From: Liquidambar formosana
Lineage: Eukaryota > Streptophyta > Magnoliopsida > Saxifragales > Altingiaceae
DNA: 64,000 bases
Direction of reading: 5' to 3'
Assembly: GCA_039720395.1 (NCBI GenBank)
Contig: CM077833.1
Span: 26,248,271 to 26,312,270, forward strand
The notes beneath the pieces are model-generated. The model saw nothing but the letters and a program-made list of their open reading frames with translations, was not told where the DNA came from and did not search any database. Below, one piece after another: positions 48,355 to 58,940 of this stretch; position 1 is the stretch's first letter, and each line of letters begins with the position of its first letter. Made by a program: the position numbers and the translations under genes.

Positions 48355-48975
48355 CAGCGTCTAATCAGCGCCACGTCAGCGCCACCTAACTCCCACGTCA
48401 GCGCCACGTAACTGCCACGTCATCGACACGTCAGCAACCACCACAGCCACCGCATCGCCACGTCATCGCCACGTCATCGCCACGTCAGCAACCACCACTG
48501 CCACGTCAGCGCCACGTCACGGCCACGTCAGCGCGCACCACAGCCACGTCAGCACACCACGCCACGTCAGCGGCCACGTCAGCAGCCACGTCAGCAGCCA
48601 CCACTGCCACGTCAGCAGATTACTGCCACGTCGCAGCCACGTCAGCAGCCACGTCACTGCCACGTCAGCACCCCGCTGCCACGTCACTGCCACGTCATCA
48701 GCCACGTCAGCAACCACCACTGCCACGTCAGCGCCACCTCAGCGCGACGTCACTGCCACGTCAGCGCACAACTGCCACGTCAGCGGCCACGTCAGCAGCC
48801 ACCACTGCCACGTCAGCGCCACGTCATCAGCCACGTCAGCGCGACGTCACTGCCACGTCAGCACACCACTGCCACGTCAGCGCACCACTGCCACGTCAGC
48901 ACACCACTGCCACGTCAGCGCCACGTCAGCAACCACCACTGCCACATCAGCACTGCTGCCACGTCAGCCATACTG
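48355..48975 (+). repeat. CACGTCA array in the copia leader
   Basis: About 620 bp made of irregular 10-20-bp units around GCCACGTCAGC; I count about 34 exact CACGTCA words by hand. Read on the other strand the word is TGACGTG, the core bound by plant bZIP factors (G/C-box hybrid; also the bZIP28/bZIP60 stress-response core). It lies between primer site and gag. A role as enhancer, RNA structure or decoy is inference. Confidence 0.88.
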
Positions 48976-49114
48976 CATCTGTTTGCTGATTTTTCTTCAT
49001 TTTCTCCATTTCTGGACCATTTTCAGCAAACAAACAGTCATTCTTAGGTATTTTCAGCCCTCTGATCTCATTTTTGAGCTCCTTTTTGGCTAATTCTACT
49101 CCGAGTGTGCAGTT

Positions 49115-52100
49115 ATGAGTAACCCAGAGCTTGCTATCAACATCCCTCTGGTCTTAAATGGCCAGAATTATGTTCTCTGGGCTCAAGCCATGTCTGGCTA
49201 CCTTCGTGGTCACAAACTCTGGCGAATTGTCACTGGTGATGTCACTGAACCAAAGAAAGGGACAGAAGAACTTGAAGAAAAATTTGTGGATCGTCTTGAA
49301 GAGTGGGACAGTAAGAATCAAAAGATCATCTCTGCTTTTCGCAGTACCTCTATTCCATCCATTGGTATGCAGTTTGGCCGTTTTGAAACCGCCAAAGCTG
49401 CTTGGGATTTTCTTGCCGACCGCTACACCACTGCTGGTCTCTCTCATCAGTACCAACTTTTAGATCAACTTCACCGCATGCGTCAAGAACCTGGAGAAGC
49501 AATTGACATTTTCCACTCCCGGATGCAGGCCTTTTGGGATCAATTGGCCGCTTCAGAACCTACTTGGACCTGTTCTCAGGATGCGGCGAAATTTCTCAGT
49601 TACCGAAATCAGCAGCGTCTAATCCATTTTTTGATGGCCTTGGATGATGTATTCGAACCTACACGTGCAATTTTGCTTCATCGCACTCCATTACCGACCT
49701 TGGAAAGTGCTGTTTCTGAACTTGTTGCATATGAGACTCGACGCTGTACTCGCCTTCCTCCTTCTACTGAATCTGCTCTTGCAACTCCCTTCTCAGCACC
49801 GGCCCACACTGCTATGGCCACTCCTCCTTCTGGGCGTCCATCTCTATCAGGTTGCAAGTTTTGTCATGCGCCGAACCATACTCTGCTTCACTGTCCTATT
49901 CGAGTCTGCAAGCACTGTCACAAGCGCGGTCCAGGTCATTTCTTAAATGACTGTCCACGCAATCCAAACCCACAACCTCGACATGATCATTCCAGAGGAA
50001 ATTCATCTAGGTCTAACAGGTTCAAGCCTCACCATCGTTCTACTACTGCTGCTACTACTGCTGCTGCTACTGAGGACATCTCTCCACCTACCTCTCCCAC
50101 TTCATCTCTCTCTAATGCCGATCTCACTGCTCTTCTCAAACAGGTCCTCTCTACTTCTGGTAACCCTCCTCCTACTGCTCTCTCCGTCACACCAGGTACT
50201 TCCTCTTGGTATTTTGACTCAGCCTGTTGTAATCATATGACATCTGATCACTCTCTTTTCACTACTCAAGTTCATACTTCTCATCTTCCTCCTATTCATA
50301 CTGCTGATGGCTCTCACATGCATATTAATCACATTGGACAAATCTCTAACTCCAAAGTGTCTCTCCCTGATACTTATTTCATTCCTCAACTCACTTTAAA
50401 TCTTATTTCTGTGGGACAACTTTGTGAACTTGGTCTTAATGTTACCTTCTCTTCTACTGGTTGTATTGTACAGGATCCAAAGACGGGACAGACGCTTGGG
50501 ACCGGCCGTAGAGTTGGACGTTTATTTGAATTGATCAACTTCCACACTCCATCCCACCTTACCTCTCCCGCTCACTCCGCTGCTGCCTCAACTCCTCCCT
50601 CTTTAACTCTTTGGCATGCTCGCTTAGGACATATTTCCTTCAGTCGTTTACAAAAATTGGCTTCTAGTGGTATTTTGGGCCCTGTAATACATAAACATGA
50701 TGATTGTTTATCTTGTCAGCTCGGTAAACAACCTGCTTTACCTTTTTCAAATAGTGATTCTGTTTCTAATGCCCCATTTGACTTAGTTCATTCTGATATT
50801 TGGGGTCCCTCTCCTACCACCACCATGGGTGGATCCAAGTATTTTGTTATCTTCATTGATGATTATTCTCGCTTTACTTGGATTTATCTTATGCAGCATC
50901 GCTCTGAACTGAAACAGATTTACTATAACTTTGCCCGCATGATTACCACTCAGTTTTCGCGTCCTATTAAAATCTTTCGTGCAGATAATGCTATGGAGTA
51001 CCGCGACACTGACTTCCTCCAATTTCTTCAACAACAAGGCACCCTTCCTCATCGTTCTTGCCCAGGCACTTCTCAGCAAAATGGTCGCGCCGAACGCAAA
51101 CATCGTCACATTTTGGACACTGTTCGTTCTCTTCTTCTCTCTTCCTCCTGTCCTGAGCATTTTTGGGGAGAAGCTGCTCTCACCGCCGTTTTCACCATCA
51201 ACCACATTCCCTCTCCTGTCATTAATAATCAATCTCCCCATGAACGGCTTTATGGTACACCTCCTCACTACAGTACTCTCCGTGTTTTTGGCTGTGCCTG
51301 TTTTGTGTTACTTCAACCACATGAACGTACCAAGCTTCAACCTCGTGCCCGTCTCTGCTGCTTCTTGGGTTATGGGATAGAACACAAAGGCTATAGGTGT
51401 TGGGATCCTATTTCCAAACGTCTTCGTATTTCCCGTCATGTGGTCTTTTGGGAACACAAACTGTTCTCCTCTCTCTCCAAATTTCATCTCCCTTCCTCAT
51501 CTACCCTTTCTTTATTTACTAACCCCTCTATTTCTTTATTTCCTGATGATGTTGACACAGGTTCAGATACACCAACTACGGCCCCTCCTGCAGTGCCCGT
51601 CCCGCCTGACGATCCTGACAATCTCGTTCCCACTCCTCCTCCAGCTCTTCGCCGTTCTACTCGGGTAAGAGAATTGCCAGTCCATCTTCGTGACTTTCAT
51701 TGTTTCTCCACTATTCTTTCTCAACATGAGCCTCAATCTTATCGCGAGGCTTGTACTAACCCTCTTTGGCAGCAAGCAATGGATACTGAATTACAGGCTT
51801 TACACAAAACTCATACTTGGGACTTGGTTGATCTTCCCCTGGGCAAACATGCCATTGGATGTAAATGGGTTTACAAGATCAAGACTCGCTCTGATGGAGC
51901 TATTGAACGCTATAAGGCTCGCCTCGTTGCCAAAGGCTTTACTCAGGAGTATGGAATTGACTATGAAGAGACCTTTGCTCCTGTCGCCCGTCTTACTTCT
52001 GTCCGGAGTCTCCTAGCTGTGGCCGCTGTCCGCCAATGGGGATTATTTCAGATGGATGTTAAGAATGCCTTTCTAAATGGTGATCTTCATGAAGAAGTCT

Positions 52101-53257
52101 ACATGCAACCACCTCCTGGGTATGATCATTTACCTAACCAGGTCTGTCACCTCCGTCGCGCCTTGTATGGACTCAAGCAAGCTCCTCGAGCCTGGTTTGC
52201 CAAATTCAGTTCTGTTATTGGAGATTTCGGCTTTACATCTAGTCCCTATGACTCCGCTCTTTTTGTTCGTCAGACTGATCATGGCACCATTCTTTTGCTT
52301 CTCTATGTTGATGATATGATTATCACTGGTGATGATTCTACTGGCATTTCTACTCTGAAACAGTTTCTTAGCCAGCACTTTGAGATGAAGGATCTTGGTT
52401 CCCTTAGCTATTTTTTGGGTCTTGAGATTTCTTCTGATTCTCGGGGATACTATCTTTCTCAGGCCAAGTATGTTTCTGATCTCCTCACCCGTGCTGGTCT
52501 TACTGATAGCAAGACTGCTTCAACTCCTCTCGAGCCTAATGTTCGCCTCACTCCTCTAGATGGTACACCTCTCCATGATGCTACCTTGTACCGACAGTTA
52601 GTTGGCAGCCTTGTTTATCTCACTGTTACTCGGCCCGATCTTGCCTATGCAGTACATCTTGTCAGTCAGTTTATGTCTGCTCCTCGCTCTTCTCATTATG
52701 CAGCTGTTCTCCGGATCCTTCGATATATTAAAGGTACCCTATATCATGGTCTTCATTTTTCTGCCGCCTCTTCCCTTGAGTTGCGTGCCTACTCCGACGC
52801 TGACTGGGCCGGTGATCCGACTGACCGCCGTTCTACCACTGGCTACTGTTTCTTTCTTGGCACCTCCCTTATTTCCTGGCGTAGCAAGAAGCAAACTGTC
52901 ACCGCCCGCTCTAGCACTGAGGCTGAATATCGTGCTCTCGCCGATACTACCCAAGAACTTCTTTGGCTTCGTTGGCTTCTTACTACTATGGGAGTTCCTC
53001 TCCCGACAGCTACTGTTCTTTACTGTGACAATCGTAGTGCTCTTCAGATTGCTCATAATGATGTATTTCACGAACGCACTAAACATATTGAAATTGATTG
53101 TCATTTCATTCGTCAGCACATTACCAGTGGCACTGTGCGTCTCCTCTCCGTCTCTTCCACAGATCAGCCTGCAGACATCTTCACCAAATCTCATCCTCCA
53201 GGACGCCATCTCGATTTAGTTTCCAAACTCAAGTTGGTCTCTACAAACCCTACTTGA
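49115..53257 (+). CDS. Copia gag-pol polyprotein (1380 aa)
   Basis: Single frame for all functions of the element. Order by residue: gag (1 to about 330) with two Cys/His knuckle-like stretches (CKFCHAPNHTLLHC and CKHCHKRGPGHFLNDC); protease around WYFDSACCNHM (about 364); integrase zinc region (HARLGH...CLSCQLGK, about 505-535) and the D,D-35-E core with Asp in HSDIWG (about 558), Asp in RADNAMEY (about 623) and Glu in GRAERKH (about 659); reverse transcriptase with LYVDD (about 1062); RNase H with YSDADWAG (about 1225), SSTEAEY (about 1267) and CDNRSA. Integrase before RT defines Ty1/copia. No stop or frameshift. Stop codon 14 bases before the right LTR. Start chosen as the first ATG after the repeat array, giving MSNPELAINIPLVLNGQNY, a usual copia gag opening. 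Confidence 0.96.
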   Translation: MSNPELAINIPLVLNGQNYVLWAQAMSGYLRGHKLWRIVTGDVTEPKKGTEELEEKFVDRLEEWDSKNQKIISAFRSTSIPSIGMQFGRFETAKAAWDFLADRYTTAGLSHQYQLLDQLHRMRQEPGEAIDIFHSRMQAFWDQLAASEPTWTCSQDAAKFLSYRNQQRLIHFLMALDDVFEPTRAILLHRTPLPTLESAVSELVAYETRRCTRLPPSTESALATPFSAPAHTAMATPPSGRPSLSGCKFCHAPNHTLLHCPIRVCKHCHKRGPGHFLNDCPRNPNPQPRHDHSRGNSSRSNRFKPHHRSTTAATTAAATEDISPPTSPTSSLSNADLTALLKQVLSTSGNPPPTALSVTPGTSSWYFDSACCNHMTSDHSLFTTQVHTSHLPPIHTADGSHMHINHIGQISNSKVSLPDTYFIPQLTLNLISVGQLCELGLNVTFSSTGCIVQDPKTGQTLGTGRRVGRLFELINFHTPSHLTSPAHSAAASTPPSLTLWHARLGHISFSRLQKLASSGILGPVIHKHDDCLSCQLGKQPALPFSNSDSVSNAPFDLVHSDIWGPSPTTTMGGSKYFVIFIDDYSRFTWIYLMQHRSELKQIYYNFARMITTQFSRPIKIFRADNAMEYRDTDFLQFLQQQGTLPHRSCPGTSQQNGRAERKHRHILDTVRSLLLSSSCPEHFWGEAALTAVFTINHIPSPVINNQSPHERLYGTPPHYSTLRVFGCACFVLLQPHERTKLQPRARLCCFLGYGIEHKGYRCWDPISKRLRISRHVVFWEHKLFSSLSKFHLPSSSTLSLFTNPSISLFPDDVDTGSDTPTTAPPAVPVPPDDPDNLVPTPPPALRRSTRVRELPVHLRDFHCFSTILSQHEPQSYREACTNPLWQQAMDTELQALHKTHTWDLVDLPLGKHAIGCKWVYKIKTRSDGAIERYKARLVAKGFTQEYGIDYEETFAPVARLTSVRSLLAVAAVRQWGLFQMDVKNAFLNGDLHEEVYMQPPPGYDHLPNQVCHLRRALYGLKQAPRAWFAKFSSVIGDFGFTSSPYDSALFVRQTDHGTILLLLYVDDMIITGDDSTGISTLKQFLSQHFEMKDLGSLSYFLGLEISSDSRGYYLSQAKYVSDLLTRAGLTDSKTASTPLEPNVRLTPLDGTPLHDATLYRQLVGSLVYLTVTRPDLAYAVHLVSQFMSAPRSSHYAAVLRILRYIKGTLYHGLHFSAASSLELRAYSDADWAGDPTDRRSTTGYCFFLGTSLISWRSKKQTVTARSSTEAEYRALADTTQELLWLRWLLTTMGVPLPTATVLYCDNRSALQIAHNDVFHERTKHIEIDCHFIRQHITSGTVRLLSVSSTDQPADIFTKSHPPGRHLDLVSKLKLVSTNPT

Positions 53258-53270
53258 GTTTGAGGGGGGG

Positions 53271-53459
53271 TGTTACCGTGTATGTGTATTGTAACTGTAT
53301 AAAGTATAGCGTAGGCCCCTGTATTGTATAGCTATACCTAGGATTATTCCTAGCCTAAACTCTATATATAGGTCCCTCATGTACATGAAATACACACAAT
53401 CAATAGCAAGGGTTTTAACCCTCTTTTTCCCTTCTCTCCTTCTGTGTTCCATCGCAACA
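53271..53459 (+). repeat. Copia right LTR
   Basis: No difference seen from the left LTR. Its promoter points into the 3' part of CYP81 gene B. Confidence 0.95.
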
Positions 53460-55743
53460 AATATGTTGAAGAATTCGGGAAGAAATTCGTTCCAACTGTA
53501 TCAACGACTATGTCTGATTTCTTTCCATTTTTGAGGTGGATTGGTTACAAAGGGCTGGAGAAGAGTTTAATAACGTGGCACAGCAACAGAGATCAATTCT
53601 TGCAGGGTTGCATAGATGAGGTTCGAAGTAAGAAAAACAGTTCTATAAATACTAGTATGGTGATGGATGGGGGAGGGAAGCCGGTGGTTATTGAAACTCT
53701 CTTGTCGCTCCAAGAATCAGAACCTGACTTCTACACAGACGATACCATCAAAAGTATTATTCTGGTAAGCAGTAGATGCATATCTATCTTATTTCTTTGC
53801 TAGTAGAGTATTTTTCTTTATTTTTTTATTTTTTTATCTCAAATAAAAAGGCCAAGATTCCAACTTAGCCTCGGAAAGTAATTTGACTGAATGGTATGGA
53901 CTTTCAGGGGTATTTTAACACCCTTGGAAATTCAGTCTTTTTGATCTTCGAAAGATGCCATTTCCAGGTAGTATGACATTTAGTTATTGCTCTTTGTAAT
54001 GACAAACAAATCAAGGCCATCAAAATATAAAACAATAAATATTTTATTTTCCATGCTCAATAACTACTCCTAAATCATGTGCTGTGGAAATGGGTTTAAT
54101 TTTGTTTTGTGTTTTTTGTGTCATCAATTGTTAAAATTTGAGTTTGATTGAGCGGTAATTAGATTGGCTTGATTTTGTGGACTTTGAATTTCCAATCACT
54201 AAACTTGTACTTCTCATTCTAAGTTAATCTCTACTATTGTTGAAGCAACATGTGCAAGCCTTACACATTAACCCTGAAATTTTCACTCCAACAATGAAAA
54301 GTGAACTCTGCTTCAGATAATGTTTGTGGCAGGAATAGAAACATCAACAGTCACCATGGAATGGGCAATGTCGCTTCTCCTGAATCATCCAGAGGCATTG
54401 CAGAAGGTGAGAGCTGAGATTGACAACCATGTTGAACATGGGCGATTGCTAGACGACTCGGATCTCCCCAACCTTCCCTATCTCCGTTGCATTGTCAATG
54501 AGACACTTAGATTATATCCTCCAGTGCCACTTCTATTGCCTCATTTTTCATCTGAAGAATGCACTGTGGGGGGATATAACATACCACGAGGTACAACTCT
54601 GTTGGTGAATGCAGGGGCAATACATAGGGATCCAAAGGTGTGGGAGGAGCCCAACATGTTCAAGCCAGAAAGATTTGAGGGGGTCGAAGGGGAAAGAGAA
54701 GGGTTCAAATTTATGCCATTTGGAATTGGGAGGAGGGCATGTCCGGGCGCTGGCATGGGCTTGCGGATAGTTTCATTGGCATTGGGTGCACTCATTCAGT
54801 GCTTTGAGTGGGAGAGGGTTGGGCAGGAGAAGGTGGATATGAGCCGGAATTTAGGACTTGGTATGACCAAGGCTAAACCTCTGGTTGCTGTGTTTAGCCC
54901 ACGCCAACATTCGAGTAAACTCCTCTCTCAACTTTGAATCCAAAATTGTGTTTATCCCTAATAAATCAGTATGAAAATGTAGTAGTCGACAAGGTTAATG
55001 TATTGGAGCCTTGGAAGTCCTCCCTGTGGATAATTTTAAATTGTAATAATAATTGTGTCAGAAATATTTAAGGTCCTTGGCCTACTTTTCTATTCAAAAA
55101 GGCCACTGTTCCTATGGTTAAAAAAGGGTGCTGACATAGAATGGAATTGGAATACCTGATTTTCATGCCGGTTGACAATGATTCTGACAGCAACCTATGT
55201 TTTTTCAGAACCTGAATGATCTAATGGAAAACTCTTATATATACAGTTCACCCTTGTAAAATTCAGACCCAACTGACACGTGATCTGTAAAAATCACATT
55301 ACGGCATGCATTTTGGATACATGGGGGAGCACCCATTTTCACTCATCAGTATTCAATGGGGAGAGTGCTACTCTTTTAACCTATTTTCTCAAATCTTATT
55401 TTTCTCCTAACATCACGGTTGACGGGGTTGTACTATAGAAAACTGATTTTATTGCAGGTGAGAGCTAGTCCAAAGACTCTAGGAGTTTCATGGAAAAGGC
55501 AAACTACCAAACCGTCTCTTTTTTATTTATTTATTTATTTATCCGGCTGTGGGTAAGATACTAAGATGTGATGGAGAATTCATTGGACCACAGTACTACA
55601 CATTGGTATGACAAACCATTTAAAAGCATATGATGCCACTCAAATAATAGGATTGGATGACTCCCTCTTTATTTTCTCCTCCCCATCCCTCATCCACACA
55701 CCCACTTACCCACACATATCTACCCATATCACGCACACCCGCC

Positions 55744-58081
55744 ATGGAAACCTTATACTGTCACCTTGCTCTATTCCTGTTCCTTTTCCTAACTTTCAAA
55801 TTTTTATTCAATCACAGCCAAAAGCTACCCCCAAGCAGGGGCGGAGTCAGGATTTATCTCCAAGGGGGATACTGTGCTATGATTCTATGAAGTGGGAACT
55901 GAGAACTAAAAACCCTAAAAAGCAATTTTTTAAAAAAAATTACTTTTAAGTTATCATTTTTCAATTTACTACTAAAAAAGGATTTTTTTTGTCAACTTAT
56001 TACAAATTAACTGTAAATATACTTTAAAATAACTATTATCTTCCTCTTTTTGGTATTATGTTGAGAAACAGTCATCAAATGGTAATGTCTCTCCAAAAAA
56101 AAAAAAAAAAAAAAAATTGGTTGAGGGGGGGTGCCCCCCAAGGCCCCCCCCTGGCTCCGCCGATGCCCCCAAGTCCATTCGCTCTCCCAATAATCACCTC
56201 CTCAGGCAACCCCTCCACCGATCACTCCAAATTCTATCCTCCCAATATGGCCCAATCATATATCTCCAGTTCGGTTGCCGACCTACCCTCGTCGTATCCT
56301 CTCCATCCGCCATCGAAGAATGCTTCACCAAGAACGACATAGTTTTTGCAAACCGGCCCCGTTCCTTTGCCGGTGACCATTTTACCTACAATTATACTTC
56401 TTTTGTGTGGGCACCATATGGCCATCTCTGGCGAGACCTCCGCCGCCTCAGTGTCGTAGAAATCTTCTCTTCAAACAGCCTCCAGAAGTTTTCTTACATC
56501 CGTGAAGGAGAAGTCCGTAATCTCGTCCACCAACTGTTTGAATTATCAAAGAGTGGCGTACAAAAGGTGGAGTTGAAGTATTTTTTCTCTCTTTTGACGT
56601 TCAATGTTGCGATGAGGATGGTCACTGGAAAGAAGTGTGTTGGAGAGGAGGCTGCAGGTGTGGACGAAGGGAAGCAATATCTCCGAGAATTCAGGGAGAA
56701 TTTCTTGCCATTTTTAAGGTGGATTGGTTACAAGGGACTGGAGAAGAATATGATAAAGTCGCACAGAAAAAGAGATGAATTCTTGCAGGGTTTGATAGAT
56801 GAAACTCGACGTAAGAGAACCAGTTTTTTGAATACTGCTATCGTAATGAACAGGGAAAAGAAGCTTACGGTGATTGAAACTCTCTTGTCACTTCAAGAAT
56901 CAGAACCCGAATTCTACTCGGACGATATCATAAAAACCATCATATTGGTAAACAGTAATATGCATTTTTTTCTTTTTCCATTCCTTCGTTATTTTTAATG
57001 CAGTTGAAGAAGTGGAGTATTTTTGCTTCTCAAATTAATAAAAAAGGCTGAAATTTGTCAAGATTTCGACTTTCAAGAGTGGTATTGAGTTGGATGACCT
57101 AATCCTAAATCATGAGCTGTGGTGATGGATCCAATTTTCTCTACTGGCCTCACTTTAGGTGATGGAATTTTCCCTCTAGTATTTCCTACCCTGCATGCCC
57201 CTGCTTGCAATATAGAAAATAGGATATCTTGAAGACGAACTCCTTTCATTCAATGCCTTTCATATTTTGTCTGAAACCGATTACTAAAACCTGTCCTTGA
57301 AAGAGAGGTTAGATTAGCTTGATTTTGTGACCTTAAATTTTCAACCATTTGACTAGTATTTCTCCTTCTAAGTTTGTAATATTGTTGAAGCAACTAGTGC
57401 TCTAACAATGAGAAGGCAACATGTACTTGCAGATGATGTTCGTGGCGGGAACAGATACATCAGCGGTAACCGTGGAATGGGCAATGTCACTTCTCCTCAA
57501 TCATCCGGAAGCATTACAGAAGGTGAGAGCCGAAATTGATAAAGCATGTCAACGACAGGCACTTGCTAGAAGACTCAGATCTCGCCAAACTTCCCTATCT
57601 CCGTTGCGTCATTAATGAGACACTTAGATTATATCCTTCAGTACCACTTCTATTACCTCATTTTTCGTCCAAAGATTGCACCCTGGGGGGATATAAAATA
57701 CCGCAGGGTACAACTGTGTTGGTGAATGCTTGGGCCATGCATAGGGATCCCAAGGTATGGGAGGAGCCGACCGAGTTCAAGCCAGAGAGATTTGAAAAGG
57801 AGTTCAAGCCAGAGAGATTTGAAAAGATTGAAGGAGAAAGAGAAGGGTTCAAATTTATTCCTTTTGGAATGGGGAGGAGAGCATGTCCAGGCGCTGCCAT
57901 GGGCATGCGGACAGTTTCATTGGCAGTGGGTGCACTCATTCAGTGCTTTGAGTGGGGAAGGGTTGGGCAGGAGAAGGTGGATATGACCCAAAGTATTGGA
58001 GTTACTACACCCAAGGCTAAGCCTTTGGTAGCTGCATTTAAACCACGCCAAAATTCGACTAGACTCCTCTCTCAACTTTGA
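55744..58081 (+). pseudogene. CYP81 gene C, pseudogene (hAT insertion and frameshifts)
   Basis: Tandem relative of A and B. The start METLYCHLALFLFLF at 55744 runs to KLPPS, where a hAT element (55836-56165) breaks exon 1. Just after it the GHLHLFK region has lost bases and changed frame; the frame then runs open from about 56200 to 56947 (FANRPRSFAGDHF, WRDLRRL). Intron 56948-57432. Exon 2 57433-58081 has AGTDTS, then a one-base shift near 57541 (GATAAAGCATG). After that the frame continues through ETLRLYP, NAWAMHRDP and [11 protein letters not shown] 27-bp in-frame duplication repeats EFKPERFEK (57774-57827). Removed from copy 1 by a deletion. Confidence 0.92.
55836..56165. mobile_element. 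hAT-type MITE in exon 1 of CYP81 gene C (330 bp)
   Basis: Left end CAGGGGCGGAGTCAGG; the right end read inward is similar but with a changed tip (GCTCCGCCGATG). The eight-base target duplication CCCCCAAG (55828-55835, 56166-56173) falls in the PPSP codons. Shares termini with the 1.7-kb hAT element at 44657. Confidence 0.87.
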
Positions 58082-58229
58082 ACTCAAAATTGTGTTTCTG
58101 GGTATAAATTTTTGGTAAATCCCTAATCATGATCGATGTGAAAATAAGGGTACCTCATTAGAAATGGTCTTGAAGGTCCGTCCCTTTGGATAATTTGAAA
58201 TTGTAATAATAAGGTTAGGAAAATTGAAG

Positions 58230-58400
58230 GCAATGGCTTTACATTCAAGTTTATTCCATTTGGAATGGGGTGGCGGGGTTGTCCAGGCGCTGGGGCCTAG
58301 CCATGCGGATAATCGGTTTGCCATTGGGCGCCTATATCCAATGCTTTGACTGGGAAAGAGTTGGGCCTAAGATGGCGCCCTTATCCTCTTGACTCTTGTG
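58230..58400 (+). pseudogene. P450 3' fragment (copy 2)
   Basis: Reads FKFIPFGMGWRGCPGAG and, after a shift, LPLGAYIQCFDWERVG. Counterpart of 24061-24240 without the internal duplication. It follows gene C directly, so it may be the tail of yet another duplicated P450. Confidence 0.75.
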
Positions 58401-58541
58401 CCATTGAGGTGGTGATGTCAAATTGGCCTTACAGCAGGGATGTGGGTCAGATCCTTCCACGAGGAGCGGAGGAGCCCACGGTGCTGCTCATGGGCTGGCC
58501 CAATGGGCTGTGAGGATGAAGTTTGAGGATCATTGTCCGGT

Positions 58542-58940
58542 GGGAACGGCTATTGCAACCCCCCATTCCTATAAGCCCACCCCTTTTCTTTTGGTTTTTA
58601 AGATTTCATGAAAAATATAAAAGGTTTTTGCAAAAACCGATCATTTGGTCCACTAGAAAACATCATTTTGAACAACTTTGCAGAAGAAAGTTTTTCCAAA
58701 ATCTATCGTTTAGGCAGACTTTTTGGCAAAAAATAAAATAAAGGCTATAAATGGCTACAAAGTATATTTAAACGATAGATTTAGGAAAAACTTTCTTCTA
58801 CAAAGTTATTCAAAATGATGTTTTCTAGTGGACATCACAGCCGGTTTCCCTAAAAACTTTTTATATTTTGCATAAAACCTTAAAAACCTAAAGGAGATGG
58901 GGTGGGCTTATAGGAATGGGGGGTTGCAATTGCCGTTCCC
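58542..58940. mobile_element. MULE-type MITE, 399 bp (copy 2 site)
   Basis: Same family and length as 24283-24681. The nine-base duplication TTGTCCGGT is at 58533-58541 and 58941-58949. Copy 1 has the unfilled site near 24793 (CATTGTCCGGTAAAATTT). Confidence 0.92.

Larger units (their letters stand above)
47675..53459 (+). mobile_element. Full-length Ty1/copia retrotransposon (5785 bp), very young
   Basis: LTRs 47675-47863 and 53271-53459 (189 bp each) look identical base for base. Ends TGTTACCG...CGCAACA; five-base target duplication AATAT (47670-47674, 53460-53464). The primer site TGGTATCAGAGCGGGG follows the left LTR directly; the polypurine tract GAGGGGGGG ends at 53270. It holds one unbroken gag-pol frame, so it is structurally autonomous. 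It lies in the same orientation as the P450 it interrupts. Confidence 0.97.
47063..54937 (+). pseudogene. CYP81 gene B, exon 1 interrupted by a copia element
   Basis: Close paralogue of gene A. Exon 1 lies in two parts, 47063-47674 and 53465-53764 (612 + 300 nt, the same 912 nt as gene A exon 1). Intron 53765-54316; exon 2 54317-54937. Apart from the copia no stop or frameshift is seen. The I-helix reads AGIETS, the haem loop [10 protein letters not shown], and NAGAIHRDP is shared with gene A. The B-C loop has Ser and Phe where gene A has Cys. As it stands, translation ends a few codons into the LTR (near 47696), giving about 211 residues without the haem domain. So this is a null allele unless the element is absent from other haplotypes. 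Confidence 0.93.

Noticed and set aside
48517..48726. Minus-strand Trp/Val-rich frame in the copia leader
   Set aside because: It is the CACGTCA repeat read in frame; composition is an artefact.
48355..48975. CRISPR-like array
   Set aside because: Plant nuclear DNA; units are irregular, with no unique spacers of constant length.
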